NCBI RefSeq assembly: GCF_047730075.1
Contig: NZ_CP159831.1
Coordinates: forward strand, 2,666,001-2,730,000
DNA: 64,000 bases
Source of the DNA: Njordibacter sp905182035
GTDB lineage: Bacteria > Pseudomonadota > Gammaproteobacteria > Pseudomonadales > Balneatricaceae
Direction: 5' to 3'
Numbering within the stretch: position 1 is the stretch's first letter; each line of letters opens with the position of its first letter. Below, piece by piece: positions 28,669-37,140 of the stretch. The notes below the pieces were generated by a model. The model did not search any database, had not been told where the DNA came from, and saw nothing but the letters and a program-made list of their open reading frames with translations. Position numbers and translations under genes: made by a program.

Positions 28669-28833
28669 CTAGCGGGTGTTTTTGCCTGCGTCTGCAGACC
28701 CTTGGTTCCTTTCTGCACGCTCCTGCTGTCGCTTCGGTTCACCGTAGCGAAACTCTAAGATCGTTAACACCAGACCTATTAACATCATGAACATTACAAA
28801 CATGGCGATATTGAGCAAGTTATCAGAAATCAT
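28669..28833 (-). CDS. Single-helix small membrane protein
   Basis: 54 residues from the ATG at 28833, chosen because it overlaps the preceding stop in ATGA and has GGGAG upstream. There is one hydrophobic helix (about 5-27, LLNIAMFVMFMMLIGLVLTI), then a strongly charged tail (RYGEPKRQQERAERN). I do not recognise a family. It is the third of three small membrane genes in a row. Confidence 0.5.
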   Translation of the reverse strand: MISDNLLNIAMFVMFMMLIGLVLTILEFRYGEPKRQQERAERNQGSADAGKNTR

Positions 28834-29015
28834 GACTTCTCCCCCCGGGCCAAGAGGCTCGACAACTTGAAGTAAATACCAAAAGCAAGAATGGAAGGCA
28901 CCCATATAGCAGTGAATAGTCCTTCCATCTGTTTACCCTCAAACCAGAGCAACCCAGAAACTGCAAAGGACACCGCAACAGCCAGCAAGATGAATAAATC
29001 TGATAGTTTGAACAT
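28830..29015 (-). CDS. Small two-helix membrane protein
   Basis: 61 residues with two hydrophobic helices (about 5-24 and 32-52) around a short loop, FEGKQMEGLFTAIW. A clear AAGGAAA ribosome site precedes the ATG. The stop overlaps the next gene's ATG by four bases. The family is not recognised. The tight spacing on both sides suggests these proteins form one membrane complex. Confidence 0.55.
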   Translation of the reverse strand: MFKLSDLFILLAVAVSFAVSGLLWFEGKQMEGLFTAIWVPSILAFGIYFKLSSLLARGEKS

Positions 29016-29073
29016 ACTAATTTCCTTACCTAATAGTTAACGTTTGTCCGGATAAGGGCCCGGATTCTTCCCT

Positions 29074-29334
29074 TTAAACTCGATGGAATCCAACAGCAGC
29101 TAGCAACAACCCAGCGATCGTGACCGCGGCAGGAATGCGAACCCCAACGAGACCAAATACATCGATCATGGATGGTACTAGTCCGGTTAGCCCGATCGGC
29201 ACCCACAGAAAAAATGGAGCGGCAATGACTACCCCTGCCCAGCCAACCACACGCAGTGCGCTCCAAGTATTTCCTTCGTCGCTAGCTAATGATGTTTTTT
29301 TGTCGTCGTTCACGGTCACTGTTGTAATTTTCAT
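29074..29334 (-). CDS. Small two-helix membrane protein, first of a three-gene string
   Basis: 86 residues. A polar N-terminal 25 residues (KITTVTVNDDKKTSLASDEG) is followed by two hydrophobic helices at about 29-50 and 64-83. The family is not recognised. It is separated by 58 bases from the next small membrane gene. A 414-base gap lies upstream. Confidence 0.5.
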   Translation of the reverse strand: MKITTVTVNDDKKTSLASDEGNTWSALRVVGWAGVVIAAPFFLWVPIGLTGLVPSMIDVFGLVGVRIPAAVTIAGLLLAAVGFHRV

Positions 29335-29748
29335 TTTGCTCTAAAAAAATATTCTGGATAACTTTTGAATCCAAAGATTACCTCTTAGGCTTATAGATAG
29401 CCAAGCAAATAATCAAAAGGATCATTTAAATTCCATTAAATCAAAGGGCACTGGTTCAGGGTAGGTGACGATGAGTAAAGTCTTGTAAAGTATTGCGTTG
29501 CAGATGCAATACCTGCCGTATACCGTCAAAACTATGCATTCAAAAAAACGGAATATTAGACCTGTTTTAGACAGTGGCCGTTATGGGCGATCTTGGCCTC
29601 AGGTTACGCTAACGTTACCCTCAATATAACTAACCAATAGAAACACAGGTTCATCTGACTCGCAATAACAATAGATCTTAACAAAAGTGGCTGCTATTGT
29701 TGTTTGCTGTTACTAACATAACCCAGATTCTACAAAGGCAAACCCACC
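29335..29748. other. Gene-free interval between divergent genes
   Basis: 414 bases between the small membrane protein string (minus) and the phosphodiesterase (plus). AACAATAG (29667-29674) and CTATTGTT (29694-29701) form an inverted repeat about 19 bases apart, upstream of the phosphodiesterase; it could be an operator. Nothing else is seen. Confidence 0.4.
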
Positions 29749-30549
29749 ATGAAACTTATTCATGTTACTGACACCCACCTTGTCGCTGCTGGTGAAAAGC
29801 TGCACGGTCTTGATCCGTTTGAGCGGCTAAGGCTATGCTTTGAAGATATTGCCACTCACCACGGCGATGCTGATCTATGTGTGTTAACAGGGGACTTAAG
29901 CGATGCGGGACAAACTGATGTCTATGTATTATTGAAAGAGCTGTTGGCCGGCCTACCCATGCGCACCTCCCTACTGCTGGGCAATCACGACCATAGGCAA
30001 CGCTTCTGTGACGTTTTTAGCAACAGACCACGGGACCCTAATGGATTTGTTCAGTGGTCTGAACTAACCTCTGAAGGAGTGCTGCTGTTCCTCGACACCA
30101 ATGCCCCAAACACAGACGAGGGGGTCTATTGCCAACAGCGGCATCAATGGCTTCGCGAGCAGTTGGCACAGCACCATGACTGCCCTGTATATTTATTTAT
30201 GCACCATCCACCATTCGATATTGGTATCCCTGACATGGATGCACTACGCCTGCGCAATTGTGATGCATTCGCGCAGACACTGGCTGGCCATAATGATATC
30301 CGCCACCTATTCTTTGGTCATGTGCACCGCCCCATAAGTGGACAGTGGCGCGGCATTAGTTTTTCTGCCCTACACGGCACCAACCATCAGGTTCCACTTC
30401 TGCTGAATAAGGATCCAGACAATGGTGTATTCGCCCTGTGCCAAGAGGAACCCTCATATGGCGTAGTGCTTATCACTAACGACATGACCACTGTGCATCT
30501 GCAGCCTTTCCTAAGTCGCCCACCCATATACTACGAACACTGCGAGTGA
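29749..30549 (+). CDS. Calcineurin-like phosphodiesterase, CpdA type
   Basis: 266 residues. All class III cyclic-nucleotide phosphodiesterase metal motifs appear in order: DTH at 8-10, GDLSD near 47, LGNHDH near 77, MHHPP near 150 and GHVHRP near 188. The length agrees with CpdA (275 in E. coli). It probably hydrolyses 3',5'-cAMP or another cyclic nucleotide in the cytosol. The downstream EamA gene starts only four bases later, so the two are co-transcribed; the reason for the pairing is unclear. AAGG lies upstream of the ATG. Confidence 0.84.
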   Translation: MKLIHVTDTHLVAAGEKLHGLDPFERLRLCFEDIATHHGDADLCVLTGDLSDAGQTDVYVLLKELLAGLPMRTSLLLGNHDHRQRFCDVFSNRPRDPNGFVQWSELTSEGVLLFLDTNAPNTDEGVYCQQRHQWLREQLAQHHDCPVYLFMHHPPFDIGIPDMDALRLRNCDAFAQTLAGHNDIRHLFFGHVHRPISGQWRGISFSALHGTNHQVPLLLNKDPDNGVFALCQEEPSYGVVLITNDMTTVHLQPFLSRPPIYYEHCE

Positions 30550-30553
30550 CCTT

Positions 30554-31423
30554 ATGGAATTGATGGTTATAGCCTTAGTGCTTGGTTCTGCGGCGTTACA
30601 CCCATTTCGCGATTTACTAATCAAAGGTCAAAGTTTTCCAGAATCTGCTTATCTGGGGGTAACGGGTTCGTGGGTGATATTTGCTGCGGTCCAAGCAGTT
30701 CTATTTGACCAGACTCTTGCCCTGCCCGCCGAGGTTTGGCCTTTGGTGGCAGGTTCAGCCTTGGGCCTATTTATCTATTATCTTTGTGTCATGCTAACCC
30801 TGAAAGCTGGCGACCTGTCAGTCTACTACCCCATTATTCGTTCTTCCCCATTAGCCATTGTGGCCATCGGCTATCTATTCCTGGAACGATACTATTCGCC
30901 AGTAACGCTGATGGGTATCAGCCTAACATTAGTGGGCGCAATAATGATCCAGTACAGAAGAGGTGCCGGTTTACTGCAACACCCAAAGTTAATCCTTACG
31001 GCCACAGGGGCCATGATCGGTTCTGCCATTTATGGTCTAGCAGATTCAGCAGCAATGGAATCCATTGCGCCGGCACCGTTCTTATTTTGGGTTTATACAG
31101 CGTTGACACTAGTTTTTACGATATTTTTTACCCTCACCCGCCCCAGCAAACGGTCGCTAAGCCTCCAGTTATTCGGCTGCTGGCGCAGCACGCCACTGCA
31201 AGTAATTGCCTCAGGGGCACTCTCCTACGCTTCATATGTGCTCATCTTGTTCGCCTTTCAGGCCGGTGGAGAAGTGGCGGCAGTCAGTGCCACCCGTCAA
31301 GCGTCTATCCCCCTCTCAGTTTTGCTCGGTGCATTGGTTCTAAAAGAAGATCGTTTGCTGGCAAGGCTAGCCTGGTCAATCTTGTTGGCTGGTGGTGTGG
31401 TGCTGGTTATGGTTGAAGGATAA
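30554..31423 (+). CDS. EamA/DMT family transporter
   Basis: 289 residues with about ten hydrophobic helices. The C-terminal half has AVSATRQASIPLSVLLGALVLKEDRL, matching the EamA end-of-helix pattern with the E-D-R loop, and the first half has LGLFIYYLCVMLTLKAGDLSVYYPIIRSSPLAIVAIGYLFLER. It is an inner membrane metabolite exporter of unknown substrate. The gene starts four bases after the CpdA-like stop, in the same operon. Confidence 0.85.
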   Translation: MELMVIALVLGSAALHPFRDLLIKGQSFPESAYLGVTGSWVIFAAVQAVLFDQTLALPAEVWPLVAGSALGLFIYYLCVMLTLKAGDLSVYYPIIRSSPLAIVAIGYLFLERYYSPVTLMGISLTLVGAIMIQYRRGAGLLQHPKLILTATGAMIGSAIYGLADSAAMESIAPAPFLFWVYTALTLVFTIFFTLTRPSKRSLSLQLFGCWRSTPLQVIASGALSYASYVLILFAFQAGGEVAAVSATRQASIPLSVLLGALVLKEDRLLARLAWSILLAGGVVLVMVEG

Positions 31424-31492
31424 GTACTTTTTCCAACGGCCATTACACAAAATAATGTGTATATTTCTATCGTGCTTTAGTTAATCCAGTTT

Positions 31493-32239
31493 TCAGAAAC
31501 TTTTGCGATGAGCTATGGGGTTGTTACCGAATTGGCGCCGGAACGCCCTACTCAGAGCTTCGCTCGAACCATAGCCATAGCGGGTAGCAATTGCCTGGAT
31601 ACGGTCACCCCGCTCTATATCCTGACAGGCCAAAAGCATGCGCCAGTGACGAAGGTAAGATTGCGCAGTTTGTCCTACCCGCTGGTTGAATAATTCTGTA
31701 AAACGGCTGATTGATAATCCAGCAATTGCCGCAAGGCCTTCATTGTTCCAACGTTTCCCTGGCGCTTCGTGTATGGATACTATCGCTCGGCTTAGTCTGC
31801 TATCAGCCAGCCCATTAAGCAGTCCTGGGGCAGTAGCCCCTAGTTCTATCTGCTGTCGGAGGATGCTAATCATTAACACTTCACCCAGGCGATTAAGCAC
31901 ACCACCAACCCCACATCGCTGTGCTTCAGCTTCGGTCTTGAGCAGACGCACCAGCATGGATAAGTCTGGGTTATACAGTATATTGATCTCTATCAAATTT
32001 GGCAGAGTGGCAAACAGAGGGTTGTCACGGCCACCCCAGTCTGTGCGAGCGCTAAACATTATGCATTCATCCACTGGGGGCAGTTTAGGTAAGAAACTAA
32101 GAGGAGCAAGTAATATTTTAGTAGGCTCCCCAGATATTCTGTCCTGCAGGATGATGAGGTTAACCTGGGCATCCTGCTGAGGGGTTACTTTTAAGGAAAA
32201 GCGGTTGATGAGGGAAGAAAGGCGGTCAAATTCGGACAT
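31493..32239 (-). CDS. AraC family transcriptional regulator with N-terminal cupin-like domain
   Basis: 248 residues. The N-terminal half looks like the AraC_N/Cupin_6 ligand-sensing domain (FSARTDWGGRDNPLFATLPNLIEI). The C-terminal half is an AraC double helix-turn-helix: EGLAAIAGLSISRFTELFNQRVGQTAQSYLRHWRM and IQAIATRYGYGSSEALSRAFRRQFG. It is divergently transcribed from the peroxiredoxin-like gene with 87 bases between their starts, and most likely controls it. The inducer is unknown. Confidence 0.87.
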   Translation of the reverse strand: MSEFDRLSSLINRFSLKVTPQQDAQVNLIILQDRISGEPTKILLAPLSFLPKLPPVDECIMFSARTDWGGRDNPLFATLPNLIEINILYNPDLSMLVRLLKTEAEAQRCGVGGVLNRLGEVLMISILRQQIELGATAPGLLNGLADSRLSRAIVSIHEAPGKRWNNEGLAAIAGLSISRFTELFNQRVGQTAQSYLRHWRMLLACQDIERGDRIQAIATRYGYGSSEALSRAFRRQFGNNPIAHRKSF

Positions 32240-32326
32240 ATCGGCGTTTTAATCAATTAAATCGTATTTAATCGATCATAATATCAGTTATAGTAAATGA
32301 CAAATATACTTGAGAGAAAAAACAAT

Positions 32327-32863
32327 ATGCTATTACCACGTCAGAAAACCCCAAACCTTGAATTAGAAACCCTTGACCACGGTAAATTTAATCTATCCAC
32401 TGACATTGCTCAACGTGGCGTTGTCATCTGTTTTTACCGAGGTCTACATTGCCCGATTTGTGCAAAGCAGCTAATCGATTTGCAGCGTCATGTAGAGGAA
32501 TTTGCAAAAAGAGGCGTTAGTTGTATTGCAGTTAGCTCGGATGGAGAAGAGCGCACCCGGCAAATGGCGGATAAAGTTAGTGGGGATAGCCTGCGATTTG
32601 GCTACGGCATGAGCCTCGCTAAGGCTAAAGAATGGGGCCTTTATATCTCTACCTCTAGAGGAAAAACCTCTATTGGGATTGAAGAACCAGCGTTATTTGC
32701 AGAACCAGGACTATTTCTAGTAAGCCCAGACCAATCACTTTACTATGGATCAGTACAGACGATGCCTTTTGCTCGTCCACATTTTTCTGAATTAGTAGGT
32801 GCACTAGATTTTGCCATCGCCAATGATTACCCTGCACGAGGTGAATACTCTGGTAAAGTTTAG
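32327..32863 (+). CDS. Peroxiredoxin-like (AhpC/TSA family) protein
   Basis: 178 residues from the ATG at 32327, which has GAGAG upstream; an ATG at 32297 lies in frame but lacks a ribosome site. The thioredoxin-fold active site is GLHCPICAKQL, with a CxxC (Cys42, Cys45). The following strand, GVSCIAVSSDGEERTRQMADK, is that of the AhpC/TSA group. It is probably cytosolic and reduces peroxides or disulfides. It is paired with a divergent AraC-type regulator, an arrangement I have seen for this group. Confidence 0.82.
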   Translation: MLLPRQKTPNLELETLDHGKFNLSTDIAQRGVVICFYRGLHCPICAKQLIDLQRHVEEFAKRGVSCIAVSSDGEERTRQMADKVSGDSLRFGYGMSLAKAKEWGLYISTSRGKTSIGIEEPALFAEPGLFLVSPDQSLYYGSVQTMPFARPHFSELVGALDFAIANDYPARGEYSGKV

Positions 32864-32937
32864 AGGCATACAATGCAATGGTAGAGGCGTTTACCTAAGA
32901 AGATGGTAGCCTAATCGATGGCCTCGGTTAGGCCTTA

Positions 32938-33357
32938 CTAATCCTCCTTTTTGTCATGGGCCAACATCGAGTCTTTAAACGCTTGTAAGATACTACGACA
33001 GCTAATTTGGCCAACAAACCGGCCATCTTCAACCACGGGCATACGACGACGCTTATGTTTTATTAAAATGCGCGCCGCTTCAAATAATGTTATGTCCGCA
33101 GGCAGCACATCTACTTCGCTGCACATTAAATCACCAATGCAGGCGTCACCTTCTTGGTAGTAGGCTATTTGTTCTAGCTTATCCAACAGATCTATTTCTG
33201 AAATAATCCCCACAACTCGACCTTGGTCATCCAGCACAGTTCCACCTGTCACTTTGCGAACTAACATTTCATGAATAGCATCCATGATATGCGTGGCAGG
33301 AGTTAAGGTAAGTGGATTGACCGACATGAAGTCTTTAATATTGATTGAGTTTAGCAT
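32938..33357 (-). CDS. Tandem CBS-domain protein
   Basis: 139 residues from the ATG at 33357, chosen for the AAGGAG ribosome site nine bases upstream; the open frame runs 31 codons further without one. Two CBS motifs fill the protein: KDFMSVNPLTLTPATHIMDAIHEML with GTVLDDQGRVVGIISEIDLL, and CSEVDVLPADITLFEAARIL with RMPVVEDGRFVGQIS. Such stand-alone pairs bind adenine nucleotides and regulate other proteins. The target is not evident. Confidence 0.83.
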   Translation of the reverse strand: MLNSINIKDFMSVNPLTLTPATHIMDAIHEMLVRKVTGGTVLDDQGRVVGIISEIDLLDKLEQIAYYQEGDACIGDLMCSEVDVLPADITLFEAARILIKHKRRRMPVVEDGRFVGQISCRSILQAFKDSMLAHDKKED

Positions 33358-33678
33358 GTAAGAAAACTCCTTTATTGAGTTGCTCCCAAAGGATATATCA
33401 ATGGCAGTGGATTCAGTATTACGCCACTTCTTAGTGTTAGTCAATTTCATTGATTTAATGTCTTTTTTATAAAATATCGTAAACCTTTGTTTTATATGAT
33501 TAAATTATAATAATTACAGGAACATAACGAATGAGTTGCAAAATAGTATTTTTCTCTTCTATACTAATTGACATCTTGTGGTGCTAGCGACGGTTGTTAT
33601 TGAGCTAGTTGAACAGCGATTATTTTGCCCATATATTTTTAGTTTTTTTGTCTCTAGTTTTGGTGAAAGGCAGTAAAT
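33358..33678. other. Promoter interval between the CBS gene and nuoA
   Basis: 321 bases, A+T rich, between the divergent CBS gene and the nuo operon. A TTGACA hexamer at 33568-33573 may be a -35 box for nuoA, but no good -10 lies at 16-18 bases. GAAAGG precedes the nuoA ATG. Confidence 0.35.
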
Positions 33679-34095
33679 ATGACCTATGGAGAGGAATTAG
33701 TTAGCCACATTTGGCCCTTGGCATTGTTCTTGGTAATGCTGGCCGGCCTGATTGTGTTGATGCTGACGCTGCCAACCTTCCTGGGAGGCAGAAGAGTGTC
33801 GCGGGCGGTTAACGAACCCTATGAGTGCGGTATCGTACCTGCTGGTTCTACCCATATTCGTATGCCCATTCCCTTCTACCTGTTTGCTATTTTCTTCGTT
33901 ATCTTTGACTTAGAGGTGGTGTTTCTTTTTGCTTGGGCCGTGGCCGTTAAGGAAACTGGCTGGTTAGGTTTTAGTGAAGCACTAATCTTTATACTGATTT
34001 TGTTTGCAGCCCTCATTTACCTGTGGCGCCTTGGCGCACTGGACTGGCGTACCAGTAGACAAAAACTTGATTTACGCAACTTGGACGCACGCTAA
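33679..34095 (+). CDS. nuoA: NADH-quinone oxidoreductase subunit A
   Basis: 138 residues with three membrane helices. The conserved loop NEPYECGIVPAGSTHIRMPIPFYLFAIFFVIFDLEVVFLF is unmistakable NuoA/ND3, with its Cys and the acidic FDLEVVF helix. It is part of the membrane arm next to the quinone site. It is first gene of the 13-gene nuo operon, and 64 bases separate it from nuoB. Confidence 0.95.
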   Translation: MTYGEELVSHIWPLALFLVMLAGLIVLMLTLPTFLGGRRVSRAVNEPYECGIVPAGSTHIRMPIPFYLFAIFFVIFDLEVVFLFAWAVAVKETGWLGFSEALIFILILFAALIYLWRLGALDWRTSRQKLDLRNLDAR

Positions 34096-34159
34096 TTGCT
34101 GGATTTTTAACTTAAACTACCGGCACCCAATGTGTATTAGAAATAATAACCGGCTCTAG

Positions 34160-34816
34160 ATGAGTCACGGGATTGTTATGCCGCAGTTAAAATCTGGCGC
34201 CTACGGCGCTAACCTTATTGCATCGCAAGATCAGAGCTTTGCCCAGTCGGTGGAAGACAGCTTAGTATTGGGCAAGGTTAAAGACTTGGTTGCATGGGGC
34301 CAGAGCAATTCACTTTGGCCGTTTAATTTTGGTCTTTCATGTTGTTATGTAGAAATGGCCACCGCTTTTACTTCGCGCCATGATATCGGCCGTTTTGGTG
34401 CAGAAGTCATCCGTGCCACCCCCCGCCAAGCTGATGTAATGGTAATCTCGGGCACTGTGTTCCGCAAAATGGCACCCGTCATTCAACGACTCTATGAGCA
34501 ACTTCTAGAACCTAAATGGATTATTTCCATGGGTTCCTGTGCCAACTCAGGGGGTTTATATGATATTTACAGTGTGGTGCAGGGCGTTGATAAGTTCCTC
34601 CCAGTAGATGTTTATGTGCCTGGCTGTCCACCTCGGCCAGAAGCTCTGCTGCAAGGCTTAATGTTGTTGCAAGATGCAATTCGACACGAAAATCGACCTT
34701 TGAGTTGGGTGTTAGGGCCAGATGGTGTAGAAAAGCCTTCCATGCCCTCGCAACGTGACCTGCATACACCAGAGCGTATCCGCATGACACATTTACCCAA
34801 TCCAGATCGGGTTTAA
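34160..34816 (+). CDS. nuoB: NADH-quinone oxidoreductase subunit B
   Basis: 218 residues. It carries the four cysteines for the terminal [4Fe-4S] cluster N2: the tandem pair in FGLSCCYVEMA, one in MGSCANSGG, and one in YVPGCPPRPEAL. Cluster N2 passes electrons to ubiquinone at the junction of peripheral and membrane arms. The C-terminal 40 residues form a charged tail. It is followed five bases later by nuoCD. Confidence 0.96.
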   Translation: MSHGIVMPQLKSGAYGANLIASQDQSFAQSVEDSLVLGKVKDLVAWGQSNSLWPFNFGLSCCYVEMATAFTSRHDIGRFGAEVIRATPRQADVMVISGTVFRKMAPVIQRLYEQLLEPKWIISMGSCANSGGLYDIYSVVQGVDKFLPVDVYVPGCPPRPEALLQGLMLLQDAIRHENRPLSWVLGPDGVEKPSMPSQRDLHTPERIRMTHLPNPDRV

Positions 34817-34821
34817 TTACT

Positions 34822-36600
34822 ATGACTGTGCCTTTGCTTCAGCCCAACAACTGCGCCATGGGTGATCCTGACCTTGTGCTGTTGTTGCAACAACAATTCC
34901 CTCATCCTTTAATTGAGCAAAGCACTGCTGATGGTATCCCCAGTATATGGGTGGATGCCGGGCATGTAAGTGCCCTGTTGCATTACTGCAAGCACCAGTT
35001 GCAGCCTGGCTACGCCATGTTATATGACCTCACCGCTATTGATGAACGTGTGCGCAGTCACCGAGAAGGCCAGCCCACCAGTGACTTTACTGTGGTATAT
35101 CAACTGTTAAGCCTAACAGGCAACTTTTTTTTGCGCATTAAGGTGGCGTTAATGGATGCGCAACTGCGTCTCGATAGTCAATGTGATTTGTGGCCTAACG
35201 CCAATTGGTATGAGCGAGAGTGCCACGATATGTTTGGCATTGACTTTGTTGGCCACCCTAATTTATACCCACTCATTATTCCACCTACCTGGAAGGGCCA
35301 TCCGCTGCGTAAGGAACATCCAGCCCGTGCCACAGAAATGGAGCCCTTTAGCATTGACGAGCAAATGCAAGACGAAGAGCAAGAAGCCTTACGTTTTGTG
35401 CCGGAACAATGGGGCATGAAGCGCGAAGGTAAAAACACTGATTATATGTTCCTCAACATGGGGCCTAATCACCCCAGTGTGCATGGTGTGTTCCGCATAG
35501 CGGTGCAGCTCAATGGTGAAGAGGTGGTCGATGCCGTGGCCGACATAGGTTACCACCATCGTGGTGCAGAAAAGATGGGTGAGCGCCAAGCTTGGCACAC
35601 TTACATGCCCTACACCGACCGCATTGATTACTTAGGTGGGGTAATGAATAACTTGCCCTATGTTATGGGGGTAGAGAAGCTCGCCGGTATTCAGGTATCA
35701 CAACGGGTGGAAACTATTCGTGTGATGCTATGTGAATGTTTCCGTATTCAAAGCCACTTCTTGTTTTTTGGTACCTTTGCCCAAGATATTGGTCAAATGT
35801 CACCTATTTTTTATATTTTTGCCGACCGAGAAATGCTCTTTGGCATCATCGAAGCCATAACTGGTGGACGCATGCACCCAAGCTGGTTCCGTATTGGTGG
35901 CGTTGCACAAGACCTCCCCCAAGGTTGGGATGTGATGATGCGAGAATTTTTAGAGCGCATGCCCAAACGGTTAGATGAATACCAAAAAATGGTACTGGAT
36001 AATCGCATCATCAAACAACGCACCGTGGGTGTGGGCCGGTATACCAGTGAGGAAGCAATTGATTGGGGCATAACGGGCGGCGGCTTACGGGCCACAGGTT
36101 ACGATTGGGATATGCGTAAGCGTATGCCCTATAGCGGTTACGAGAATTTTGAGTTCGACATTCCATTGGGTAGCAATGGTGACTGTTATGATCGAGCCAT
36201 GGTGCGGTTACAGGAAATTCGCCAAAGCCTGCGCATCATCCAACAGTGCGTAGACAATATGCCAGAAGGCCCCTATAAGGCTGATCACCCACTTACTACT
36301 CCACCACCAAAAGAGCGCACTATGCAGGATATTGAGACTTTGATTCATCATTTTGTGCATTCCAGTTGGGGCCCTGCCATACCAGCTGGAGAAGTGTGTT
36401 TGCCCATTGAGGCCGCCAAAGGTTTGAATAGTTATTACTTAGTTAGTGACGGCAGTACTACTTCCTACCGCACACGTATTCGTACACCATCCTTTCCCCA
36501 CCTACAAATGATTCCAACCATGAGCCGCGGCATGATGGTGGCTGACATGATCGCCATCGTTGCCAGCATTGATTTTGTTATGGCTGACGTGGACCGTTAA
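34822..36600 (+). CDS. nuoCD: NADH-quinone oxidoreductase fused subunits C and D
   Basis: 592 residues. Residues 1-190 are NuoC (30 kDa subunit), including WYERECHDMFGIDFVGHPNL; residues 205-592 are NuoD (49 kDa), with MGPNHPSVHGVFR, the quinone-site residues of the PSWFRIGGVAQDLP loop, and GSNGDCYDRAMVR. The fusion is the arrangement in E. coli and other gammaproteobacteria, and supports that class assignment. It lies between nuoB and nuoE. Confidence 0.96.
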   Translation: MTVPLLQPNNCAMGDPDLVLLLQQQFPHPLIEQSTADGIPSIWVDAGHVSALLHYCKHQLQPGYAMLYDLTAIDERVRSHREGQPTSDFTVVYQLLSLTGNFFLRIKVALMDAQLRLDSQCDLWPNANWYERECHDMFGIDFVGHPNLYPLIIPPTWKGHPLRKEHPARATEMEPFSIDEQMQDEEQEALRFVPEQWGMKREGKNTDYMFLNMGPNHPSVHGVFRIAVQLNGEEVVDAVADIGYHHRGAEKMGERQAWHTYMPYTDRIDYLGGVMNNLPYVMGVEKLAGIQVSQRVETIRVMLCECFRIQSHFLFFGTFAQDIGQMSPIFYIFADREMLFGIIEAITGGRMHPSWFRIGGVAQDLPQGWDVMMREFLERMPKRLDEYQKMVLDNRIIKQRTVGVGRYTSEEAIDWGITGGGLRATGYDWDMRKRMPYSGYENFEFDIPLGSNGDCYDRAMVRLQEIRQSLRIIQQCVDNMPEGPYKADHPLTTPPPKERTMQDIETLIHHFVHSSWGPAIPAGEVCLPIEAAKGLNSYYLVSDGSTTSYRTRIRTPSFPHLQMIPTMSRGMMVADMIAIVASIDFVMADVDR

Positions 36601-36609
36601 GGAGCAATT

Positions 36610-37140
36610 ATGACACCTATAATCGTCACCGATGCTGCCACCAATTGTGCCGATTGGCGGCTTCAAATTGAGCCCCTTAACGAGCATGAGGAAGCGGCTA
36701 TTGCTGCAGAAATACATCATTATCCGCAACCTCAAGCAGCCACTATTGAGGCCTTGAAAATTGTCCAACAACAACAAGGTTGGGTATCTGATGGTAAGTT
36801 AAAGGCCATTGCCCAACGTCTGCAAATGAGCCCTGATGAGGTAGATTCGGTGGCGACGTTTTACAATAAAATTTATCGCCAACCTGTAGGCAGAACAGTG
36901 ATTTCCCTCTGTGATAGCGTCAGTTGCTGGATTATGGGCTATCAAGGTTTGGCCCAAGCACTAACTAAAGAATTCAACACTGCCTTGGGTGAAACTACAC
37001 CTGATGGTGCTTTAACGCTCCTACCCACGCCATGCCTAGGGGCCTGTGATCAGGCACCTGTGGCAATGGTGGGCGATCAACTGGTGCATCAACTTACCCC
37101 TGCATCGCTCATTCAACTAGCGCGGGAGCAGTCCTCGTGA
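36610..37140 (+). CDS. nuoE: NADH-quinone oxidoreductase subunit E
   Basis: 176 residues with the thioredoxin-like [2Fe-2S] domain. The four N1a ligands are two in CDSVSC and two in PCLGACDQAP. The preceding IVQQQQGWVSDGKLKAIAQRL and VATFYNKI pieces are typical. Its stop overlaps the nuoF start by four bases (GTGA; GTG start of nuoF), consistent with coupled translation. Confidence 0.95.
   Translation: MTPIIVTDAATNCADWRLQIEPLNEHEEAAIAAEIHHYPQPQAATIEALKIVQQQQGWVSDGKLKAIAQRLQMSPDEVDSVATFYNKIYRQPVGRTVISLCDSVSCWIMGYQGLAQALTKEFNTALGETTPDGALTLLPTPCLGACDQAPVAMVGDQLVHQLTPASLIQLAREQSS

Noticed and set aside
31686..32180. A 164-residue plus-strand open frame opposite the AraC-type gene
   Set aside because: It is antisense to a gene with clear AraC motifs and has no recognisable domain.
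33568..33573. TTGACA as a -35 box for nuoA
   Set aside because: No acceptable -10 hexamer lies at the right distance, so I did not call a promoter.
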